A stretch of DNA of 8,377 nucleotides, from contig CALGOI010000091.1 of assembly GCA_937959065.1 (NCBI GenBank), positions 1 to 8,377 on the forward strand. The letters are read 5' to 3'. The notes under the pieces are model-generated. The model worked only from the letters and a program-made list of their open reading frames with translations. It was not told the DNA's origin and made no database searches. Source of the DNA: an uncultured Ignavibacteriota bacterium (GTDB lineage Bacteria; Bacteroidota; Ignavibacteria; Tepidaquicellales; Tepidaquicellaceae). The position numbers and the translations under genes are program-made. Positions 1-6,200 of this stretch are shown here, in pieces. The stretch's first letter is position 1; the number at the start of each line of letters is the position of its first letter.

Positions 1-204
1 GAAAGTACCTTCGTCTATGAGAAGATCAATTCTCTCACGGCAATGAAGCTTGCCCTTGGAGTGAAGCTTTTCGATGGCTTTCTCACCGCCGCCGAGCTTC
101 AGCTTATCGCCGGTCGCCTTAGTTTTGCGAAGAAGGTTTTTACTAAAATCCTCCCTGGCAAGATAGGTGTTATCTTTCTCTATAGTGGATTTAATGCCTG
201 CCAT
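1..204 (-). CDS. Acyl-CoA carboxylase, carboxyltransferase (beta) subunit, N-terminal fragment
   Basis: The first 68 codons of a gene that runs off the left edge. From the ATG at 204 the product begins MAGIKSTIEKDN. At about residues 38-68 it carries GGGEKAIEKLHSKGKL followed by RERIDLLIDEGTF, the N-terminal signature of biotin-dependent acyl-CoA carboxylase carboxyltransferase subunits (PccB, MccB and AccD5 type). In the family this cytoplasmic subunit moves the carboxyl group from carboxybiotin to an acyl-CoA such as propionyl-CoA or methylcrotonyl-CoA. The catalytic crotonase-like domains lie outside the window, so the substrate cannot be decided and no symbol is given. It follows clpX on the same strand after 24 bp with no terminator visible, so co-transcription is likely. 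No Shine-Dalgarno sequence is seen before the ATG. Confidence 0.85.
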   Translation of the reverse strand, partial: MAGIKSTIEKDNTYLAREDFSKNLLRKTKATGDKLKLGGGEKAIEKLHSKGKLHCRERIDLLIDEGTF

Positions 205-228
205 GTCTAGTGAAAGGTATTACGCGGA

Positions 229-1515
229 TTACTGCGCGAATACTTTCTTATTGGAATTGATGTAAATTGGTTCTTTCTTTTCGAGTACAACTTCTTTGGT
301 AATGATACAGTCAGTTACATTCGGTTTTGACGGGATCTTATACATAATATCCATCATAACGTCTTCAAGAATAGATCTTAATGCTCTTGCTCCGGTACCG
401 CGTTTAATTGCGAGTTTTGCGACTTCCTCGAGGGCTTCATCCTGGAATTCAAGTTCGACGCCTTCGAGGCGCAGAAGCTTTTGGTATTGCTTGATGATAG
501 CGTTCTTAGGTTCGGTAAGTATAGAGAGTAATGCTTCTTTATCGAGTGAATTTAATGTAGTTGTAACAGGAAGACGTCCAACGAATTCAGGAATGAGTCC
601 GAATCTTATTAAATCGTCGGGTTCGACCATTTCCATTATCTCGTCATTCTTTTTTTCCTGCTTAGAGAGCACATTAGCGCCGAAACCAACGGAGCTTTTA
701 TCCATTCTCTGTTCGATTATCTTTTCCATACCTTCAAATGCGCCGCCGCAAATGAACAGTATGTTCTTGGTGTTGATGTTAATCAACGGCTGTTCAGGGT
801 GTTTCCTGCCGCCTCTTGGCGGTACGCCCGCGACTGTGCCTTCGAGCAGTTTCAATAATGCCTGCTGAACACCTTCACCCGATACGTCACGTGTAATTGA
901 TACGCTGTCGCTTTTTCTGGCAACTTTGTCTATTTCATCGAGATAAATGATTCCTCTTTCAGCCTTATGCAGGTCATAGTTAGCATTCTGGAGAAGGCTT
1001 ACCAGTATTGATTCTACGTCATCACCCACGTAACCTGCTTCAGTGATGGTTGTAGCATCCGCGATAGCAAAAGGAACGTTAAGAAGTTTAGCGAGTGTCT
1101 GGGCAAGGTAAGTCTTACCTGTACCTGTTGGTCCGATGAGAAGGATGTTACTTTTTTCCAGTTCAACGTCATCGAGAGCGTTTACTTCGAGTGAATCTAT
1201 TCTCTTATAGTGATTGTAGACTGCGACCGCGAGAGATTTTTTAGCGCGTTCCTGCCCGATAACGTATTCATCGAGGAATTTTTTAATTCCCACCGGGGTG
1301 AGGTTAGATTTTATCTTGCTGACGGAACGGCTCTGGCTGGCGATAGAGTTTTGTTTAATGATCTGCATAGCGTTACCGACACAGATTTCGCAGATATAAA
1401 CTTCTCTTCCGCGAGGGTCGGTAGGCCCTTTGATCATGTTTGTAACTTTGTCTGCACTTCTACCGCAAAAAGAACATCGTGGTTTTATACTTCCAGATTT
1501 TTCTTTGCCAGCCAT
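229..1515 (-). CDS. clpX: ATP-dependent Clp protease ATP-binding subunit ClpX
   Basis: Hexameric AAA+ unfoldase that recognises tagged substrates and threads them into the ClpP peptidase in the cytoplasm. The 428-residue length fits the family. The N-terminal zinc-binding domain has four cysteines (C14, C17, C42, C45). The AAA+ core has Walker A GPTGTGKT (128-135), Walker B IIYLDEID (189-196), pore loop GYVG (161-164) and the RKH loop (237-239). VGF at 276-278 sits where E. coli ClpX has the ClpP-binding IGF tripeptide. IPEFVGR (308-314) and the sensor-2 segment GARALR (375-380) follow. The ATG at 1515 places the zinc finger at the expected distance. clpP is not adjacent; the gene lies between tRNA-Leu (41 bp upstream) and an acyl-CoA carboxylase gene (24 bp downstream). 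No promoter match was found in the 41-bp gap, so it may be expressed from the tRNA promoter. Confidence 0.98.
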   Translation of the reverse strand: MAGKEKSGSIKPRCSFCGRSADKVTNMIKGPTDPRGREVYICEICVGNAMQIIKQNSIASQSRSVSKIKSNLTPVGIKKFLDEYVIGQERAKKSLAVAVYNHYKRIDSLEVNALDDVELEKSNILLIGPTGTGKTYLAQTLAKLLNVPFAIADATTITEAGYVGDDVESILVSLLQNANYDLHKAERGIIYLDEIDKVARKSDSVSITRDVSGEGVQQALLKLLEGTVAGVPPRGGRKHPEQPLININTKNILFICGGAFEGMEKIIEQRMDKSSVGFGANVLSKQEKKNDEIMEMVEPDDLIRFGLIPEFVGRLPVTTTLNSLDKEALLSILTEPKNAIIKQYQKLLRLEGVELEFQDEALEEVAKLAIKRGTGARALRSILEDVMMDIMYKIPSKPNVTDCIITKEVVLEKKEPIYINSNKKVFAQ

Positions 1516-1556
1516 AAGTTGGATTTGTTAATTAGAATTATAGAACAATAAAACAG

Positions 1557-1638
1557 TGCGTGATGAGGGAGTCGAACCCCCACGGGTTGCCCCGCTAGAT
1601 CCTAAGTCTAGTGCGTCTGCCAGTTCCGCCAATCACGC
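1557..1638 (-). tRNA. tRNA-Leu (anticodon UAG, reads CUA/CUN)
   Basis: An 82-nt class II tRNA. The acceptor arms GCGTGAT and ATCACGC pair perfectly and the discriminator base is A, as expected for leucine. The anticodon stem CTAGA/TCTAG encloses the loop CTTAGGA, giving anticodon TAG. The variable arm is a short stem, CGGG/CCCG with loop GCAA. The T arm is GGGGG-TTCGACT-CCCTC with one G-U pair. CCA is not encoded. A good promoter match lies just upstream, and clpX begins 41 bp downstream on the same strand with no hairpin between. Confidence 0.97.
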
Positions 1639-1650
1639 AAAACTTAAATA

Positions 1651-1681
1651 CAAAAATAAATAAAAGTATATCTAATTACAA
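1651..1681 (-). promoter_or_regulatory. Bacteroidota-type promoter of tRNA-Leu (and perhaps clpX)
   Basis: Reading the minus strand, TTG (1681-1679) is followed after 20 nt by TATTTTTG (1658-1651), a full match to TAnnTTTG. The -7 box ends 12 nt before the mature tRNA-Leu, leaving a very short 5' leader. The tRNA-Ser promoter has the same 20-nt spacing. This is a pattern match in AT-rich DNA, strengthened by its position. Confidence 0.6.
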
Positions 1682-1762
1682 TATTCAATTGAGAGTTATG
1701 AAATTTTCTTTATCCAAAGGTTTACTAAGTAATGATTTTTTAATGTAAAATTAATTATTTAG

Positions 1763-1790
1763 TTAACACTAGTAAAAACAGATGTGTTAA
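1763..1790. promoter_or_regulatory. Inverted repeat, candidate operator upstream of the methyltransferase gene
   Basis: TTAACAC (1763-1769) and GTGTTAA (1784-1790) form a perfect 7-bp inverted repeat with a 14-nt spacer. The half-site centres are 21 bp apart, about two helical turns. The right half-site lies where the -33 element of the downstream promoter would be. This is the usual geometry for a dimeric regulator, but no binding protein can be named and the region is AT-rich. Confidence 0.35.
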
Positions 1791-1806
1791 TTTATCAATA
1801 TTTTAC

Positions 1807-1814
1807 TAATTTTG
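1807..1814 (+). promoter_or_regulatory. -7 promoter element of the methyltransferase gene, probably leaderless transcript
   Basis: TAATTTTG matches TAnnTTTG exactly and ends 4 nt before the ATG at 1819. A start site a few bases downstream would fall at or next to the start codon, giving a leaderless mRNA. The -33 region is weak: TGTG at 1783-1786 replaces TTTG, 20 nt upstream. Confidence 0.5.
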
Positions 1815-1818
1815 TACT

Positions 1819-2442
1819 ATGCTGAGATTCAACAAGAATTATTGGGACGAAAGATACCGTAAAGGAGAAATCAAATGGGACATCGGGTATGTTTCCACGC
1901 CTTTAAAAGAGTACATCGACCAATTACATAACAAGGAAATGTACATCTTAATTCCCGGCTCGGGAAACGGCTATGAGGCAGGCTATTTATACAGCAAAGG
2001 TTTTGTTAATACATATGTTTTGGACTGGTCAAAGAATGCTGTGAAATGTTTCAAAGCAAATTACCCGGAATTTCCGGAAGAGAATATTATCTGTGAAGAC
2101 TTCTTTTTCCATAACGGCAAGTATGATCTCATTATAGAACAAACATTCTTTTGCGCGATAGAGCCGATACTCAGGGCCGAGTACGCAAGAAAGACAGCGG
2201 ATCTTTTGAATGACCATGGGAAACTGGTAGGTCTGTTGTTTAATGTAGAATTGAATAAAGACAGACCACCCTACGGAGGATTTAAAAGTGAATACTTAAA
2301 ATATTTTGCGCCGTATTTCGAGATAAATGTGTTCGATACAGCATATAACTCTATCCTTCCGAGACGAGGCAGGGAGTTATTCATAAATCTCACCAAAAAA
2401 GGATTTACGCTTTACAAGCCTGATTCATTACAGGCAATCTAG
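1819..2442 (+). CDS. TPMT-family SAM-dependent methyltransferase
   Basis: A 207-residue soluble class I methyltransferase of the thiopurine S-methyltransferase (TPMT) family. The N-terminus has the family signature NYWDERY (7-13) and KWDIG (19-23). Motif I, LIPGSGNGYE (44-53), forms the SAM-binding loop, with an acidic D69 after the next strand. EQTFFCAI (107-114) follows YDLII, and PRRGRELFINL (181-191) lies near the C-terminus; these are typical of the bacterial FCB branch. Family members methylate thiols or other chalcogens, but the substrate is not readable here. The length is normal and the ATG places the WDxG motif correctly. It stands opposite to its neighbours, after a probable leaderless promoter and an inverted repeat, and may be co-transcribed with the lipoprotein gene 61 bp downstream. 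Confidence 0.88.
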   Translation: MLRFNKNYWDERYRKGEIKWDIGYVSTPLKEYIDQLHNKEMYILIPGSGNGYEAGYLYSKGFVNTYVLDWSKNAVKCFKANYPEFPEENIICEDFFFHNGKYDLIIEQTFFCAIEPILRAEYARKTADLLNDHGKLVGLLFNVELNKDRPPYGGFKSEYLKYFAPYFEINVFDTAYNSILPRRGRELFINLTKKGFTLYKPDSLQAI

Positions 2443-2477
2443 GAACAAATATCCACTAATCAGAGTATAATACTTTA

Positions 2478-2497
2478 GGTTTATTGCAAATAAATCC
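2478..2497 (+). other. AT-rich hairpin just before the lipoprotein start codon
   Basis: GGTTTATT (2478-2485) can pair with AATAAA-T-CC (2489-2497) around the loop GCA, giving eight pairs with one bulged T. It ends 6 nt before the ATG at 2504. It could be a leader hairpin or a protein-binding dyad, but eight mostly A-T pairs may arise by chance. A near match to the -7 element, TACTTTAG (2471-2478), overlaps its left edge but has no TTG at a suitable distance. Confidence 0.2.
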
Positions 2498-2503
2498 AAA
2501 GTC

Positions 2504-3205
2504 ATGAAAAAATTATACTCCTTCCTAACGATATTTTTAATTATTGTAGTATTATCAGGATGTTCAGGTGTAAATGAATTCGCTAAGTATGATATCAGGA
2601 ATTCGAAGATATTATTTAAGTCATCGGCGAAGCATTCAGCATCGAACGTAAGGATAAATATAACCAAGCCGGAGTTATTTTCCGGGAATTCGCCAATCGA
2701 GATTATTTTGACGGAAGCCGGTGAACAGGTTATGTCATCAGAGGTAGAATCAAAAATCCGGAAAGCTTATGAGCCGGATACTGTGTCGGTGAAATTGATG
2801 GATGGAGTAAGAACGGGATTAGGAGATTATTTTAATTTTACCCCGGTGTATGAGAACACCGAAAATCCCGATTACTTATTCGAGATGAGGCTCGAGAAGT
2901 TCGAATTGAGTTCGAGCAGCTATGGAATATATGCCAGGGTATCCGCCGAGGTACTGATCGTCGACAGGAAAACGGCAAAGACCGTCTGGAGAAATACGGA
3001 AACAGTAAGTTCACCCCTAAAAGAATCGGTGTATTCGTATTATCCCGACAGGAAAGTGAGGACAGCAGTAAGTATTATTAACGCAGTAAGATTGATGGAA
3101 ATGAGCGAAGAGGAGATACGTAATGCCATTAACACAACATCGGAGGAACTTGCGTATGAATTAACAGGGGTTTTGCGGGAGGATATTGCATATGCTAGAG
3201 ATTAG
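2504..3205 (+). CDS. Lipoprotein of unknown function
   Basis: A 233-residue protein I cannot assign to a named family. It starts MKK, has a hydrophobic stretch at 4-17 and a clear lipobox LSGC with the lipidated cysteine at 20, so it should be a membrane-anchored lipoprotein facing the periplasm. The rest is soluble with no further membrane segment. Residues 120-175 (DYLFEMRLEKFEL, then VSAEVLIVDRKTAKTVWRN) resemble the middle strands of small envelope lipoproteins such as ABC-transport auxiliary (PqiC-like) or LpoB-like proteins, in which a strand of the form xVDxxTGKxVW recurs. That likeness is weak and gives no function. The C-terminal third (195-225) is charged and probably helical. It follows the methyltransferase gene by 61 bp and ends before a plus-strand terminator. 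Confidence 0.85.
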   Translation: MKKLYSFLTIFLIIVVLSGCSGVNEFAKYDIRNSKILFKSSAKHSASNVRINITKPELFSGNSPIEIILTEAGEQVMSSEVESKIRKAYEPDTVSVKLMDGVRTGLGDYFNFTPVYENTENPDYLFEMRLEKFELSSSSYGIYARVSAEVLIVDRKTAKTVWRNTETVSSPLKESVYSYYPDRKVRTAVSIINAVRLMEMSEEEIRNAINTTSEELAYELTGVLREDIAYARD

Positions 3206-3230
3206 GTTTTAAATTAAATGGTAAACTTGT

Positions 3231-3253
3231 AGCCCCGTTAACGCGGGTTTTTT
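3231..3253 (+). terminator. Rho-independent terminator after the lipoprotein gene
   Basis: AGCCCCG (3231-3237) pairs with CG-C-GGGTT (3242-3249) around the loop TTAA, with one bulged C and one G-T pair, and a T run follows (3248-3253). It lies 25 bp after the TAG stop and faces the opposing tRNA-Ser terminator. Confidence 0.7.
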
Positions 3254-3261
3254 ATTGGTGT

Positions 3262-3294
3262 AAAAAAAAGCTCCATCAATTATGATGAAGCTTT
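3262..3294 (-). terminator. Rho-independent terminator of tRNA-Ser
   Basis: On the minus strand AAAGCTTCATCA (3294-3283) pairs with TGATGGAGCTTT (3278-3267) around a 4-nt loop: 12 positions with one mismatch. A run of eight Ts follows (3269-3262). It begins 5 nt after the 3' end of tRNA-Ser, so it ends that transcript. Confidence 0.85.
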
Positions 3295-3299
3295 AAGAG

Positions 3300-3389
3300 C
3301 GGAAGGGGAGGGATTCGAACCCTCGATAGAGATTTACTCCCTATGACGGTTTAGCAAACCGTTGGTTTCAGCCACTCACCCACCCTTCC
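3300..3389 (-). tRNA. tRNA-Ser (anticodon GCU, reads AGC/AGU)
   Basis: A 90-nt class II tRNA. The acceptor arms GGAAGGG and CCCTTCC pair perfectly and the discriminator is G, as usual for serine. The anticodon stem ACGGT/ACCGT encloses TTGCTAA, giving anticodon GCT. A long variable arm and a T arm with TTCGAAT follow. CCA is not encoded. No promoter match lies directly upstream. The only good one is about 135 bp away, beyond a decayed partial copy of the same gene. Confidence 0.97.
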
Positions 3390-3512
3390 GGATAAACAAG
3401 CTGAATAGTAAAACTGTTTTAAAGAATGCTAAACCTTGACGGTTTAGCGAAACTACCTGGTTTCAGCCCCGCAAAGAATGCTCATGGCACCCTTCTGGAT
3501 AAACAAGCTGAA
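3390..3512 (-). repeat. 16-bp direct repeat flanking the 5' ends of tRNA-Ser and its remnant
   Basis: The 16 bases 3390-3405 (plus strand GGATAAACAAGCTGAA) recur exactly at 3497-3512, offset by 107 bp. Each copy abuts the 5' end of a tRNA-Ser sequence, one intact and one decayed, so the duplicated segment included the upstream flank as well as the gene. Confidence 0.85.
3437..3496 (-). pseudogene. Decayed 5' copy of the tRNA-Ser(GCU) gene
   Basis: Read on the minus strand, this stretch repeats the 5' two-thirds of tRNA-Ser. It has AGAAGGGTG at the acceptor end (first base G changed to A), GGCTGAAACC of the D arm (3468-3459) and GCTAAACCGTCA of the anticodon 3' side (3448-3437). About 12 extra bases lie in the D arm, and the anticodon 5' stem is altered so it no longer pairs properly. 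The T arm and 3' acceptor strand are missing, so it cannot fold as a tRNA. It sits between the likely promoter (3525-3555) and the intact gene and would be transcribed as leader. Confidence 0.8.
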
Positions 3513-3524
3513 ATAAAACTAATA

Positions 3525-3555
3525 CAAATATAAACTTTCTTTAACCGCTATTCAA
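3525..3555 (-). promoter_or_regulatory. Bacteroidota-type promoter driving the tRNA-Ser transcript
   Basis: On the minus strand TTG (3555-3553) is followed after 20 nt by TATATTTG (3532-3525), an exact TAnnTTTG match with the same spacing as at tRNA-Leu. It lies 28 bp upstream of the tRNA-Ser remnant and about 135 bp upstream of the intact tRNA, and it starts 28 bp beyond the rseP stop. Confidence 0.55.
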
Positions 3556-3583
3556 GTTAACATATAACTCATAACGGGTATTT

Positions 3584-4951
3584 TTAAAGCGAAATAATAT
3601 CGTTATAAATGACGAACAACATAAGCAATAAAAGCAGGGCAAAACCCACATTTTGAATTACCATCTGTACCTTAAATGGGACAGGTCTCCTTACGATTCC
3701 TTCATAACACAGCATAACAAAGTGTCCGCCGTCTAATGCAGGGAAAGGAAGAATATTGATTATAGCCAGAGACATCGAAAGCAGTGCCAGGAAGCTGATA
3801 AAAGTAAAGAATCCGCCTTCAGCTGACTGAGCCGATACCTGAGCAATTTTTATTGGTCCGCCGATAGCTTTATTGAATGGAATGTCGCCGGCGAAAATCT
3901 TTGCCATCGAGCCAAAGAAAACTTCGACGCCATAGTAATACATATCGTGTCCGGCTTTTGGGATAGCGCTTATTACATTATAGCTTTCGATCTTGACAGG
4001 TCCGTCGTATTTCCCCGCAATACCAACACCAATTGTAGAATCTCCTGCCGGAGTAATTTTACCGGACATCTCCTGTCCGTCTCTCATCCAGACCACATCG
4101 ACTTCATTACCCGCATTGCTGCGAATCTGGTCGATCAATTGCTGATGGTTAGAAATTTGAACTCCATTGAAGGAGATTATGACATCATTGGTTTTCAATC
4201 CGAGCTGGTCAGCGGGTTTACCGCCTTCGACAGCTGTTATCATCGGTGTCATATTCTCCGGGAAAAGACCGAAATCATTTTCAGTGAGGTCGCCGACTTT
4301 ATCTTTAGAAACAGAAATGATAGTATCTTTACCGTTTCGATTTACAACAAAAGTAAGGTCTTCGCCTAAGTTATCTATTCTAATGCCCTGAATAATCTTA
4401 TCCCAGTATTCGACCGGAGTATTGTTTATTGAAAGAATTTTATCGCCCGGCTCGATGCCAGAGTTATATGCAGCAGAGTTTTGCTGAACGTATCCGACAG
4501 TAGTTGTTTCAATATATGATTTACCGCGGTAAAGATTAATAAAATAGAATATCGCGAACGCAAGCAAAATGTTCATAATAACACCGGCTGTTATTACCAC
4601 CATTCTTTTCCATACGGGTTTAGACCTGTATTCCCATGGCTGCGGTTCAGAATCCACAAAATCCTTGTCCATGCTTTCATCTATCATACCGGCTACTTTC
4701 ACGTATCCGCCGATAGGGAAAGCACATAATCTATAGTCAGTATTGCCTTCGAGTTCCATATCTTCGTTTAGTTTCCCAAACGTAAAACCGTTTATTCTGT
4801 TAAAACCAAATAGTCTTGGACCCATACCCAATGCGAATACATCGGCGCGCATTCCCATTGCTCTTGCTGCGAGAAAGTGTCCGAGCTCGTGGATAAACAC
4901 CAGGATACCGATAACAATTATAAAATAAAATATTGTGTTAAATAGCTCCAT
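3584..4951 (-). CDS. rseP: RIP metalloprotease RseP (site-2 protease family, M50)
   Basis: Inner-membrane zinc protease that cuts substrates within the membrane, classically anti-sigma factors already trimmed by a site-1 protease, and also leftover signal peptides. The 455 residues fit the two-PDZ class. The first membrane helix holds the zinc motif HELGH (21-25), followed by the membrane-associated segment FPIGGYVK (78-85) and a second helix at about 117-139. PDZ1 spans about 150-215 (SGIEPGDKILSIN) and PDZ2 about 235-300 (LGLKTNDVIISFNG). The third helix region contains NILPFPALDGGH (399-410), whose aspartate 407 completes the zinc site, and a last helix lies at about 430-450. All catalytic residues are present. 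It follows dxr by 60 bp, a common pairing, and has no clear promoter of its own. Confidence 0.96.
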   Translation of the reverse strand: MELFNTIFYFIIVIGILVFIHELGHFLAARAMGMRADVFALGMGPRLFGFNRINGFTFGKLNEDMELEGNTDYRLCAFPIGGYVKVAGMIDESMDKDFVDSEPQPWEYRSKPVWKRMVVITAGVIMNILLAFAIFYFINLYRGKSYIETTTVGYVQQNSAAYNSGIEPGDKILSINNTPVEYWDKIIQGIRIDNLGEDLTFVVNRNGKDTIISVSKDKVGDLTENDFGLFPENMTPMITAVEGGKPADQLGLKTNDVIISFNGVQISNHQQLIDQIRSNAGNEVDVVWMRDGQEMSGKITPAGDSTIGVGIAGKYDGPVKIESYNVISAIPKAGHDMYYYGVEVFFGSMAKIFAGDIPFNKAIGGPIKIAQVSAQSAEGGFFTFISFLALLSMSLAIINILPFPALDGGHFVMLCYEGIVRRPVPFKVQMVIQNVGFALLLLLMLFVIYNDIISL

Positions 4952-5011
4952 TATTATAATTTAAAGTACATTTGTAAATATAAAATTGTACGAACTTTAA
5001 GATAATTAGTT

Positions 5012-6193
5012 TTATGTATAATTAATATCTAATATGGATTCACGTGTAATCCTGTCTACATCTATAATATCTTCCAGGGTAATATTGTTCCTGTTATCTA
5101 CTGTATTAAGTGAGTTATTAATTATTGCCGGAATGTCCATAAATCCTATTTTTTCATTAATAAACAGGTCTACAGCCACTTCATTTGCCGCGTTAAGTAC
5201 GGCAGGGTAAATACCACCTTTTTCGAGGACATCGTAAGCCAATTTGAGGCACCGGAATTTTTCCAAATCAGGCTCTTCGAATGTCAGACTGCTGTATTTT
5301 TCGAAATCCATCCTGGGGAAGTCAGAAGTAATCCTATCCGGGTATGTTATTGCAAATTGTATAGGTATTTTCATGTCGGGAATGCCCATCTGAGCTTTAA
5401 TAGAGCCGTCATTGAATTCCACCATGGAATGGATTATGGACTGCGGGTGAACGACCACGTCTATTTTGTCAGCAGGCATGTCAAATAACCAGTGTGCTTC
5501 AATGACCTCGAGTCCCTTATTCATCAGGGTAGCAGAGTCGATTGTTATCTTTGCTCCCATATTCCAGTTAGGATGATCAAGTGCCTCTGCAACTGTAGTG
5601 TTGCGCATTTCATCCAGTGATTTCGTCCGGAAAGGTCCACCCGAAGCTGTAAGTATTATACGGGTGAGGGAGGATAAATCTTCACCGAGCAAGCACTGTT
5701 GAATAGCAGAGTGTTCACTGTCAATTGGAAGTAAAGCCGTATTGTGCTGTTTAAGTAATTCATTAATAATTGAACCCGCGACTACGAGAGTTTCCTTATT
5801 AGCGAGCGCGATGGTCTTTCCGGTTTTAATTGCTTCCATCGTTGGTTCGCGTCCGGCAAACCACACAAGACTGCTGACGAGGACATCATAATCATCCCGA
5901 GCAGTTAGTTCTTTGAGATTGTCGTTTCCGGAGAGTATTTCGCCTTCGAATGAATATTTGTCTTTGAATTCATCTGCTTTATCGGGGTTGAGGATAAGGA
6001 CAGTTTTAGGATTAAATTCCTTAACCTGTTCGGCAAGTTTATCAATGTTGTTATTGGTTGTAAGTGACATCACGTCGATTTCGTAGCCGTTGATTTTTAG
6101 GTTACGAATGACGTTGAGTGTATTGCAGCCAATTGAGCCTGTGGAACCGAGAATACAGACTTTTTTCGGGTTATTATTCAAAGATATATTCAA
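5012..6193 (-). CDS. dxr: 1-deoxy-D-xylulose 5-phosphate reductoisomerase
   Basis: Cytoplasmic NADPH-dependent enzyme that converts 1-deoxy-D-xylulose 5-phosphate to 2-C-methyl-D-erythritol 4-phosphate, the first committed step of MEP isoprenoid synthesis. The 393 residues show the NADPH loop GSTGSIG (16-22), LANKETLV (130-137), the metal site PIDSEHSA (156-163), SGGPFR (184-189), MNKGLEVIEAHWLF (224-237) and VHPQSIIHSMVE (248-259). The start is TTG at 6193: an in-frame TAA lies directly before it and no ATG occurs between it and the NADPH loop. TTG at 6181 (codon 5) is the only other conventional choice. Residues 109-116 read LVWFAGRE where E. coli and B. subtilis have a glycine and a leucine in place of W111 and R115. 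It begins 8 nt past the upstream terminator and is probably co-transcribed with rseP. Confidence 0.96.
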   Translation of the reverse strand: MNISLNNNPKKVCILGSTGSIGCNTLNVIRNLKINGYEIDVMSLTTNNNIDKLAEQVKEFNPKTVLILNPDKADEFKDKYSFEGEILSGNDNLKELTARDDYDVLVSSLVWFAGREPTMEAIKTGKTIALANKETLVVAGSIINELLKQHNTALLPIDSEHSAIQQCLLGEDLSSLTRIILTASGGPFRTKSLDEMRNTTVAEALDHPNWNMGAKITIDSATLMNKGLEVIEAHWLFDMPADKIDVVVHPQSIIHSMVEFNDGSIKAQMGIPDMKIPIQFAITYPDRITSDFPRMDFEKYSSLTFEEPDLEKFRCLKLAYDVLEKGGIYPAVLNAANEVAVDLFINEKIGFMDIPAIINNSLNTVDNRNNITLEDIIDVDRITRESILDINYT

Positions 6194-6200
6194 TTAAAAT

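Noticed and set aside
296..868. Open frame on the plus strand inside clpX
   Set aside because: It lies wholly within a clear clpX gene, its product is a low-complexity Ser-rich chain with no domain, and it has no promoter.
1639..3299. Plus-strand gene pair between two tRNA genes as a small genomic island
   Set aside because: Base composition does not obviously differ, no mobility gene or 3' tRNA duplication flanks it, and the methyltransferase reads as an ordinary FCB version.
3390..3512. Attachment-site scar of an integrated element at tRNA-Ser
   Set aside because: Integration normally duplicates the 3' end of a tRNA. Here the 5' part and its upstream flank are repeated, and no integrase or phage gene is present.
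3947..4369. Open frame on the plus strand inside rseP
   Set aside because: It is antisense to the PDZ region of a complete rseP gene and has no recognisable motif.
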